From: Roseisolibacter agri
Lineage (GTDB): Bacteria; Gemmatimonadota; Gemmatimonadetes; Gemmatimonadales; Gemmatimonadaceae
NCBI RefSeq assembly: GCF_030159095.1
Contig: NZ_BRXS01000006.1
Span: 434,001-498,000, forward strand
Length of the DNA: 64,000 nt
Reading direction: 5' to 3'
Position 1 is the first letter of the stretch. Each line of letters begins with the position of its first letter. Shown one piece after another: positions 48,119 to 54,724 of the stretch. The translations under genes were made by a program, and so were the position numbers. Under the pieces are notes generated by a model. That model was not told the origin of the DNA. It ran no database searches and was given only the letters and a program-made list of their open reading frames with translations.

Positions 48119-48213
48119 GGGCGCAGGGCGGTGACGGGAACACTGATCTCCGCGGACCTTCGATTACGGTGCGAGAGTCTAGCCGCCGCACATGAAGAGG
48201 CGGTGGCCACAAC

Positions 48214-48251
48214 ATTAGGATTGGATTAGGAGCCCGTTACCCGTTCCTAAT
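48214..48251 (-). promoter_or_regulatory. ATTAGGA repeat cluster upstream of tonB
   Basis: Two direct copies of ATTAGGA (48214-48220 and 48225-48231, spaced 11 bases, about one helical turn) and one inverted copy TCCTAAT (48245-48251) stand about 100-130 bases before tonB. They are AT-rich islands in a GC-rich genome. The arrangement suits an operator for a dimeric or OmpR-type regulator. A clear -35/-10 pair was not found. Confidence 0.45.
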
Positions 48252-48290
48252 GCTGGTCGTCCGGCGTCGCCGCGCGGCGTGTGACCCGCG

Positions 48291-49838
48291 TTACGCCTCT
48301 GCCTCGACCGTCGCGAGCTCCTCGACCGTGGGCACGGGCAGCGTCACCGTGAACGTCGTCCCGCGCGTGAGCCGCGACACGACGGAGATCGTCCCGCCGT
48401 GCGCCTGCGTGATCCACTGCGCGATCGCCAGGCCGAGCCCGAAGCCGCCGCGCTCCACCGCGCCGCGCTCGCCGTGCACACGGCGCGACCGGGCGCGATC
48501 CGCGCGCCAGAAGCGGTCGAAGATGTAGGGCAGGTCGGCCGCCGCGATCCCGATCCCCGTGTCGCGCACGACGAACGCCACCGTCGACTCGAAATGGCGC
48601 AGGCTCACCTCCACCTCGCCCCCGCGCGGCGTGTACTTGATCGCGTTGGTGACGAGGTTCAGGAAGAGGTGGCGCAGCCGCGTGCGGTCGCCGAGCACGG
48701 TCACCGGCTCGAGCGCGGGCAGCGCGATGCGCAGCCCCGCCGCCTCGCCCAGGATCACCGCCGTCTCGAACACCTCGCGCACGAGCGGCTCCAGCGGCAC
48801 CGGCTCCAGGTGCAGGTCGAAGCGCCCCTCGTCGAAGCGCGCGAGCGTGAGCAGGCTGTCCACGAGGTCCGCCATGCGCGTGATCTCCTGCAGCGCCTCC
48901 TCCAGGCTCACCAGCTGCTCGGCCGAGCCGGCGGGCGTCGCCATCGCGCGCTCCACGTTGGCGCGCAGCACCGTCAGCGGCGTCTTGAGCTCGTGGCTCG
49001 CGTCGGCGGTGAAGCGCCGCAGCCCACCGAACGACGTCTCCAGGCGGCTGATCATCGCGTTCAGCGTCGCGCCCAGGCGCGCGAGCTCGTCGCCCGCCTC
49101 GTCGACGCCCAGGCGCCGGTGCAGGCTGCGGCCGTCCGTGATGGCCTCGACGGCGTCCATCATCGTGCCGAGCGGCTGCAGCGAGCGGCCCGCGATGTAG
49201 TACGCCGCGACCACCGAGGCGCCGAGCAGCACGGGCGCCACGGCCAGCATCGCGCCGAGCAGCTCCTGGCGCGCGCGGTCGCTGCTGCGCGTGGGCGTGG
49301 CGACGATGATCGAGCGGATCGGCCGCAGGGCGGCGCCGACGTCGTGGCGGACGACCAGCACGCGATCGGTGGAGTCGAGCCCGCGGGAGCGCGCGTAGGC
49401 CCCGTACTCGCCGCCCATGTAGCGGCGGATCGAGAGCTTGCCCGAGAGCGTGGGCGTCAGGCGCCGCGCCTGCGCGACGACCTTCTCCGCCTCGCCGACG
49501 TCGAGCAGCCGCGCCTCGACCGAGTGGTAGATGATGCGGCCGCTCGTGTCGGTGACGAGCACGATGTTGGGGAGCGCCTCGAGCAGGAGCCGCGCGCGGT
49601 CCACCAGCAGCGGGCCCACCAGCGAGTCCTGCGTCTCGACGAGCGGCAGGTCCCCGCTGCGGCTGCGCGCCTGCAGGAGGAGGCGGGCGGACATCTCCGC
49701 CTCCTCGTTGACGTAGCGCTGCAGCTCGCGGTCGCCGGCCGCGCCGCGCGCCAGCCAGAGCGTGGCCGCGAAGATCCCCAGCGTCGCCGTGACGGCGAGC
49801 GCGTAGGTCGCGGTGAGTCGCGCGCGGATGGACGGCAT
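48291..49838 (-). CDS. Sensor histidine kinase (HAMP type)
   Basis: The membrane sensor of a two-component pair. The 515-residue protein has TM1 at about 8-28, a periplasmic domain of about 150 residues, and TM2 near 195-215. A HAMP domain (LGTMMDAVEAITDGRSLHRR) is followed by the HisKA box ADASHELKTPLTVLRANVER with the phospho-His. The HATPase part has NLVTNAIKYTPRGG, DTGIGIAAADLPYIFDRFWR and GFGLGLAIAQWI. It starts 25 bases after the response regulator gene, with which it must pair. The stimulus is unknown; the CusS/TctE-like layout suggests metals or envelope stress. Confidence 0.93.
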   Translation of the reverse strand: MPSIRARLTATYALAVTATLGIFAATLWLARGAAGDRELQRYVNEEAEMSARLLLQARSRSGDLPLVETQDSLVGPLLVDRARLLLEALPNIVLVTDTSGRIIYHSVEARLLDVGEAEKVVAQARRLTPTLSGKLSIRRYMGGEYGAYARSRGLDSTDRVLVVRHDVGAALRPIRSIIVATPTRSSDRARQELLGAMLAVAPVLLGASVVAAYYIAGRSLQPLGTMMDAVEAITDGRSLHRRLGVDEAGDELARLGATLNAMISRLETSFGGLRRFTADASHELKTPLTVLRANVERAMATPAGSAEQLVSLEEALQEITRMADLVDSLLTLARFDEGRFDLHLEPVPLEPLVREVFETAVILGEAAGLRIALPALEPVTVLGDRTRLRHLFLNLVTNAIKYTPRGGEVEVSLRHFESTVAFVVRDTGIGIAAADLPYIFDRFWRADRARSRRVHGERGAVERGGFGLGLAIAQWITQAHGGTISVVSRLTRGTTFTVTLPVPTVEELATVEAEA

Positions 49839-49863
49839 GGCGGGTCGCGGCGCGGATCGCGGC

Positions 49864-50532
49864 TCAGGCCTTCACGACGTATCCGACCCCGCGCACCGTG
49901 TGGATCAGCTTCTGCTCGTGGCGCGCGTCCACCTTCTTGCGCAGGTGGTTGATGACCACGTCGACGATGTTGGTGCCGGGATCGAAGTGGTACCCCCACG
50001 CGTACTCGGTGATCAGCGTGCGACTCATCACGCGGCCCGCGTGGCGCATCAGGTACTCGAGCACCGCGTACTCCTTGGGCGTCAGCTCGATGCGCTCGCC
50101 CGTGCGGCGGACCTCGTGCGTCGCCTGGTCCAGCTCCAGGTCGGCCACGCGCAGCGTCGGCGACGCGATCGCCCGCGGGCGGCGGGCCAGCGCCTCGACG
50201 CGCGCCAGCAGCTCCTCGAACGCGAACGGCTTGGTGACGTAGTCGTCGGCGCCCGCGCGCAGCGTCGCGACCTTGGCGTCCACCGCGTCCTGCGCGGTCA
50301 GCACGAGCACGGGGCTCGCGAAGCCGCGGCCGCGCAGCCCGTTCAGCACGTCCAGCCCGGAGCGCCCCGGCAGGCGCATGTCGAGGATGATCAGGTCGTA
50401 CGCGCCGCTGCCCGCCATCCGCTCGCCGGCCTCGCCGTCGGCGACGAGGTCCACCACCCAGCGCTGCTCCTCGAGGCCGCGCTTCACGAACTGGCCGACG
50501 GTCGGGTCGTCTTCGATGACGAGGATCTTCAC
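49864..50532 (-). CDS. OmpR/PhoB-family response regulator
   Basis: A 222-residue regulator with an N-terminal receiver (VKILVIEDDPTVGQFVKRGL, phospho-Asp in LIILDMRLPGRSG, the switch Thr in VLTAQD and Lys in DDYVTKPF). A C-terminal winged helix follows (ELTPKEYAVLEYLMRHAGRV, then TNIVDVVINHLRKKVD). I chose the GTG at 50532 because the long upstream ORF is not domain-like. It is cotranscribed with the kinase at 48291. Its direct-repeat binding style would suit the ATTAGGA repeats before tonB, but that is speculation. Confidence 0.93.
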   Translation of the reverse strand: MKILVIEDDPTVGQFVKRGLEEQRWVVDLVADGEAGERMAGSGAYDLIILDMRLPGRSGLDVLNGLRGRGFASPVLVLTAQDAVDAKVATLRAGADDYVTKPFAFEELLARVEALARRPRAIASPTLRVADLELDQATHEVRRTGERIELTPKEYAVLEYLMRHAGRVMSRTLITEYAWGYHFDPGTNIVDVVINHLRKKVDARHEQKLIHTVRGVGYVVKA

Positions 50533-50639
50533 GGGCTGGTGGGCGGGTGACGGTGGGCGCCGCCCTGGCCGGGCCGGTCCGCGGATGCCGGCCGACAAGG
50601 TAACGCGCGACACCGCGAGGCCGCAGCCTCGCCTCGTCG

Positions 50640-51761
50640 CTAGCGCTCGAACGCCGCGAGTGGCAGCTCCGTCTCGCCCCACGCGAGCCGCGCGGCCGCC
50701 GCCGCGACAACGGCCGCCAGCTCGGCCGCGTTGCCGGGCCAGGACCGCGCCTCCAGCATCGTGCGCGCATCCGTCGTGAGCGTGACGGGCGCGCCCGCGC
50801 GGCGCGACGCCAGCTGCTCGGCCACCACCGTCACGTCGCCGGGGCGCGCACGGAGCGGCGGCAGCCCCACGACCGCGTCGCCGAACGGCGCACGCAGCAC
50901 CGCCTCCTGCCCCATCGCGACGCGCTCCACGGTGCCGACGAGCGCGTGGCCGCCGGCCGGCGCGGCGGCCGCCGCGACGAGCTGCTCCAGCACTCGCGGC
51001 TCCACCGTCTCGACGCCGCGCAGCAGCAGCGTGCCACCCGCGGCGAGCTGCGACAGCGATGGGACGGCCGGCCCGCCCTCCGCATCCACCGCGCGCCCGT
51101 GCAGCCGCGCCACCCGCTCGTCCGCCGGCATCGCGCGCGGATCGGCGTCGACGAACGGACCGCTGCGGCCGGCGTGCGCGTGCAGCCAGCGCGCGAGCGT
51201 GCGCTTCCCGGTTCCCGGCTCGCCGATCAGCAGCAGCGGTGCGCCCGACGCCGCCGCCGACTCGGCGCGTGCGACCGCGTCCGCGAGCGCGGCGTCCGTC
51301 GTCACGAAGCGCGGCACGGGCACGTCGGCCACCGACGTCGCGGCGAGCGCGCGGCGCATCGCGCGCTTCTCGGCGGCGCGGTGCACCAGCAGGTCGATCT
51401 CCGCCATGCGATACGGCTTCGCGACGGCGTCGTACGCGCCCTGCCGCAGCGCACGCAGCTGCGTCTCCGCCGCGCCGTTGCCGGTGACCACGATGACCTC
51501 GGGCGCGAGCGGCAGCGCGCGCGCGGCGGCCAGCAGCGCCAGGCCGTCCAGCCCCGGCATCTGCACGTCGGTGAGCGCGACGTCGAAGTCGCGCTCGCGC
51601 AGCGCCGCGAGCGCCGCCTTCCCGTCGCGCACGAGCGTGACGTCGTGGCCGCGCCCGACGAGGAACTGCTCCAGCAGCGTCCCGAGGTGCGCCTCGTCCT
51701 CGGCGACGAGCACGCGCACCGGCCCGCGTGCCGCGGCGCCCACCGGTGCGCCGCCGCTCAC
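50640..51761 (-). CDS. Response regulator with degenerate AAA+ (NtrC-like) output domain
   Basis: The 373-residue protein has a receiver (VRVLVAEDEAHLGTLLEQFL; phospho-Asp in VALTDVQMPG; Lys in AVAKPYRM). An AAA+ domain resembling sigma-54 activators follows, with an intact Walker A (LLLIGEPGTGKRTLARWL) and the late LPPLRARPGDV and SWPGNAAEL landmarks. It lacks the GAFTGA loop, has GGTLLLRGVETV where Walker B needs acidic residues, and has no helix-turn-helix at its end (ELPLAAFER). It therefore cannot act as a normal sigma-54 activator. GTG 51761 overlaps the stop of its kinase. Confidence 0.88.
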   Translation of the reverse strand: MSGGAPVGAAARGPVRVLVAEDEAHLGTLLEQFLVGRGHDVTLVRDGKAALAALRERDFDVALTDVQMPGLDGLALLAAARALPLAPEVIVVTGNGAAETQLRALRQGAYDAVAKPYRMAEIDLLVHRAAEKRAMRRALAATSVADVPVPRFVTTDAALADAVARAESAAASGAPLLLIGEPGTGKRTLARWLHAHAGRSGPFVDADPRAMPADERVARLHGRAVDAEGGPAVPSLSQLAAGGTLLLRGVETVEPRVLEQLVAAAAAPAGGHALVGTVERVAMGQEAVLRAPFGDAVVGLPPLRARPGDVTVVAEQLASRRAGAPVTLTTDARTMLEARSWPGNAAELAAVVAAAAARLAWGETELPLAAFER

Positions 51762-53338
51762 GCCGCCAGCGGCAGGACCACGCGGAACGTGCTGCCCTGC
51801 CCCGGCTCGCTGTCGACCGCGATGCGGCCGCCGTGGTCGCGCACGATGCCGTAGCAGATCGCGAGGCCGAGCCCCGTCCCGGCGCCCGGCTCCTTGGTCG
51901 TGAAGAACGGCTCGAAGATCTTCGGGAGCGCCTCGCGCGCGATGCCCGTGCCCTCGTCCTCGATCTCCAGCACCGCGCCGTCGGCGCTGGCGCGCGTGCG
52001 CAGCGTGACCGCGGCCGGCATGTCGTCCTCGCCGCGCGCGATGCCGTCCACCGCGTCGGCCGCGTTCAGCAGCAGGGCCATCGCGACCTGCGTCATCTGG
52101 TCCGGATCGCACAGCACGCGCGGGCCGGTGCCGTCCTCGAGGTCCAGGCGCACCAGGCAGCGCTTGAAGCGCGAGTGGTGCTTGAGCAGGAAGAGCGTCT
52201 GCTCCACTACCGCGTTGAGGCCGAGCGCCACGCGCTGCAGGGGCTTGGCGCGGCTGAAGTTCAGCAGCCCCTCGGCGATGCCGCGGCAGCGGTGCACCTC
52301 GTGGTCGATGATGCGCAGGTACTCGCCGAAGCCCGGCGGCGCCTGCTGCGCGCGCGGCAGCTCGGCCAGCGACACCGTCATCGTCTCGGCGCACGCGGCG
52401 ATGGTCGCCAGCGGGTTGTTGATCTCGTGCATGACGCCGGCCGCGAGCTGCCCGATGGCGGCCAGCTTCTCGGCCTGCGCGGTGCGCTCCAGCGCGCCCT
52501 TCCACTCCGTGATGTCCTCGCCCACGGTGATGACGTGCGACACCGCGCCCGACTCGTCGCGCATCGGGATCTTCGAGAGGCGGTACGTGCGCAGCTCGCC
52601 GGTCGAGCGCGAGTCGAGCTGCAGCTGCTGCAGACGGCCCGTCGCGAACACCTCGTCGAACTCCGCGCGCATGAGGGCGGAGTTCTGCCGCGTCATGACG
52701 TCGAAGATCGAGCGGCCCAGCGCGGCCTCGCGGGCGAGACCCTGCGTGCCGACCTCGCGCTTGCGGTTCCACAGCTGCACGCGGTAGTCGCGGTCGATCA
52801 CGTAGACGCCGAGCGGCAGCGAGTCCACCACCGTCTCGGCGAAGCGGCGCTGCTCGTCCAGCTCCGCGGTGCGCGTGTCGCGCTCCGCCGTGAGCGTCTC
52901 GGCGCGCGCCGCGTGGCCCACGAGGACGGCGAGCAGGTCCGCCACCGGTCCGACGGTCGGCGCCGCCGCGGCGGCATCGCCCCCCGCGAGGACGACCGCG
53001 CCCACCAGCTGCCCGCGCAGCCGGAGCGCGGCCGCGTGGCAGTCGCCGGCGGTCGCCATGGCGCCGTCGACGAAGAGGGCGCGCGCCGCCGCCGCCTCGT
53101 CCGCGATCGCGTCGCCCGCCGCCCAGCGACGCTCCGGGCCCGAGACGCCCGGGATCCAGACGGACGCCGCCGACAGGCCGTGCGCGGCGCGCAGCTCGGC
53201 CAGCGCGGAGGGGAGCACGAGGTCGGGCTCCGCCTGGCGGGCGGCCAGCGTGACGAGGGTGGAGAGCAGTGGGGCGGACACGATGTCGCGAGGCGGGGGG
53301 CGGGCGGGGAGCGGCAACGTAGCCGTCGCGCTCGTCAC
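51758..53338 (-). CDS. Soluble sensor histidine kinase (GAF-PAS-HisKA-HATPase)
   Basis: An NtrB-like cytoplasmic kinase of about 526 residues. A GAF-like domain lies at about 25-160 and a PAS domain at about 180-300 (VVDSLPLGVYVIDRDYRVQL). The HisKA box reads AAGVMHEINNPLATIAACAE with the phospho-His, and the HATPase part has ALLLNAADAV, IEDEGTGIA, KIFEPFFTTKEPGAGTGLGL and GQGSTFRVVLPL. No membrane helix is seen. The start is uncertain: GTG 53338 is chosen, GTG 53281 is also possible, and the longer ORF would run through a repeat-containing control region. It is coupled to the regulator behind it. Confidence 0.87.
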   Translation of the reverse strand: MTSATATLPLPARPPPRDIVSAPLLSTLVTLAARQAEPDLVLPSALAELRAAHGLSAASVWIPGVSGPERRWAAGDAIADEAAAARALFVDGAMATAGDCHAAALRLRGQLVGAVVLAGGDAAAAAPTVGPVADLLAVLVGHAARAETLTAERDTRTAELDEQRRFAETVVDSLPLGVYVIDRDYRVQLWNRKREVGTQGLAREAALGRSIFDVMTRQNSALMRAEFDEVFATGRLQQLQLDSRSTGELRTYRLSKIPMRDESGAVSHVITVGEDITEWKGALERTAQAEKLAAIGQLAAGVMHEINNPLATIAACAETMTVSLAELPRAQQAPPGFGEYLRIIDHEVHRCRGIAEGLLNFSRAKPLQRVALGLNAVVEQTLFLLKHHSRFKRCLVRLDLEDGTGPRVLCDPDQMTQVAMALLLNAADAVDGIARGEDDMPAAVTLRTRASADGAVLEIEDEGTGIAREALPKIFEPFFTTKEPGAGTGLGLAICYGIVRDHGGRIAVDSEPGQGSTFRVVLPLAA

Positions 53339-53464
53339 CGGACAAGATGACCGGTAGATGACCGGTGAGGGGGGCCCGGCGTCACGCGTGGCGGCCTTGT
53401 CACGAAGACAGTCCGGCCGGTCGAGCTGACCGGCGCCGGCCGCCCACGTCGGTCGAAACGACCG
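53336..53464. promoter_or_regulatory. Cluster of GACCGG half-sites between the kinase and hsp20 genes
   Basis: The 265-base divergent gap holds a tandem 11-bp direct repeat AGATGACCGGT (53345-53355 and 53356-53366). It also has an inverted pair GCCGGTC/GACCGGC (53416-53422 and 53428-53434) and a perfect CGGTCG-AAA-CGACCG palindrome (53450-53464). CACCGGAC at the kinase start may be a further half-site. All share GACCGG or its complement. This looks like a multi-site operator for both flanking genes. No clear promoter boxes were seen. Confidence 0.6.
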
Positions 53465-53541
53465 ATTCCGGTGGGAACGCGCGATGCCACTTCCCACGGC
53501 CGGACGCGCCCGACGAATCGGAGGTCCGGGCGCCCGGGCCG

Positions 53542-53606
53542 CGAGGTGCCGCATGGCGCCGGCGCCCCAACCCGTTCAACCGCACAGTACGACGAGGTGC
53601 CGCATG
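53542..53606 (+). repeat. Duplicated ribosome-binding/start region of hsp20
   Basis: The 14-base string CGAGGTGCCGCATG occurs at 53542-53555 and again at 53593-53606. It contains a GAGGTG ribosome site and an ATG. The two ATGs (53553 and 53604) are 51 bases apart and in the same frame, so each could start the same protein. Confidence 0.8.
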
Positions 53607-54077
53607 TTCACGACCGTCCCGATGCTGACCATCCGCCGCGACATCGACCGCCTGCTCGACGAGACCGTGGGCGCGCTGCAGCCCGCGCTCGGCACGCAGA
53701 CCGGCCGCGCGACCTGGGCGCCGGCCGCGGACGTCCGCGAGAGTGAGAACGAGTACGTGCTGGAGCTCGAGGTGCCCGGCGTCGATCCGGCCACGCTGGA
53801 GCTGACCGTCGACCGCGGCGTGCTGACCGTCGCCGGCGACCGCGCCTACGCGCCGCGCGAGGGCGAGCGCGTGCACCTGCGCGAGCGGCTCCACGGCCGG
53901 TTCGCGCGCAGCTTCCGGCTGCCCAAGGGCTTCGACGAGAACGCGATCGCGGCCGACACGGAGCACGGCCTGCTCCGCATCCGCCTGCCGAAGGCGGCGC
54001 TCCCGCAGCCGCGCCGCATCGCGGTGAACGTCGGCGGCAGCGCGACCGCGCCGAGCGTCGAGGGCGCGTCGGCCTGA
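53604..54077 (+). CDS. Small heat shock protein, Hsp20/alpha-crystallin family
   Basis: An ATP-independent chaperone that holds unfolding proteins. The 157-residue form starts at ATG 53604 (MFTTVPML). The alpha-crystallin domain (about 40-135) shows WAPAADVRESENEYVLELEV, GVDPATLELTVDRGVLTVAG, and LRERLHGRFARSFRLPKGFD, with the C-terminal IRLPKAALPQPRRIAV carrying the (I/V)x(I/V)-like contact motif. An in-frame ATG at 53553 with an identical ribosome site would add 17 residues (MAPAPQPVQ...). The divergent kinase gene may share control with it. Confidence 0.93.
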   Translation: MFTTVPMLTIRRDIDRLLDETVGALQPALGTQTGRATWAPAADVRESENEYVLELEVPGVDPATLELTVDRGVLTVAGDRAYAPREGERVHLRERLHGRFARSFRLPKGFDENAIAADTEHGLLRIRLPKAALPQPRRIAVNVGGSATAPSVEGASA

Positions 54078-54100
54078 CGGTTCGCTGCCAGGCAGAGCAC

Positions 54101-54134
54101 GACGGGGCGCGCTCCAGGTGGAGCGCGCCCCGTC
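54101..54134. terminator. Convergent terminator of hsp20 and peroxiredoxin
   Basis: A 15-bp perfect stem (54101-54115 with 54120-54134) with a four-base loop lies in the 77-base convergent gap. Confidence 0.82.
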
Positions 54135-54154
54135 GCACTTCACGGTGGTGACGG

Positions 54155-54634
54155 TCAGCCCAGCTTCGCGACCTCGGCCAGGATCTCCTCGTTCGAGCGG
54201 TGCTGGCCCGGCACCGTCTCGACGTGCGTCCAGCGCACGACCCCCTCGGCGTCCACGAGGAAGTACGCGCGCAGCGAGTGGTAGCGCTCCTCGTGCAGCA
54301 CGCCGTAGGCGCGCGAGGCCTCGCGCTTGAAGTCGCTCAGCAGCTCGACCTTCATCGCGTAGTGCTCCTTGAACGCCTTCAGCGACGGCACGGCGTCGAC
54401 GCTGATCGGAAGCACGTGCACGCCGCGCTCGCCGAAGACGTCGAAGTCGTCGCTGAACGCGCACAGCTCGGCCGTGCACGTGCTCGTGAACGCGAGCGGG
54501 AAGAAGGCGAGCAGCACGGGGCGGCCGCGCAGCGCGGACAGCGTCACCTTCTCGCCGGACGTGCTGGCGAGGGTGAAGTCGGGCGCGGCGGAGCCCACGG
54601 CGGGAATGGCGGACGGCGCGACGGAGGCGGTCAT
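54155..54634 (-). CDS. Peroxiredoxin (AhpE/Bcp-like, AhpC-TSA family)
   Basis: Reduces hydrogen peroxide or organic hydroperoxides through a cysteine. The 159-residue product has APDFTLASTSGEKVTLSALR, then the active-site PLAFTSTCTAELCAF with the peroxidatic Cys (PxxxTxxC) and a second Cys five positions on, as in PrxQ-type enzymes. The later SVDAVPSLKAFKEHY and the Arg in RAYFLVD fit. The AhpE and PrxQ/Bcp subfamilies are both possible. Reductant partners could include thioredoxin via the trxB product at 14264. Confidence 0.92.
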   Translation of the reverse strand: MTASVAPSAIPAVGSAAPDFTLASTSGEKVTLSALRGRPVLLAFFPLAFTSTCTAELCAFSDDFDVFGERGVHVLPISVDAVPSLKAFKEHYAMKVELLSDFKREASRAYGVLHEERYHSLRAYFLVDAEGVVRWTHVETVPGQHRSNEEILAEVAKLG

Positions 54635-54724
54635 GACGGGCGGCGCGGGTTGGAGGTTCCCCCGCTCAACGCGGACGCGGCGGTCGCGGTTCGCGCGCGG
54701 CGGGCACCCGCGAAAGCTAGCCGC

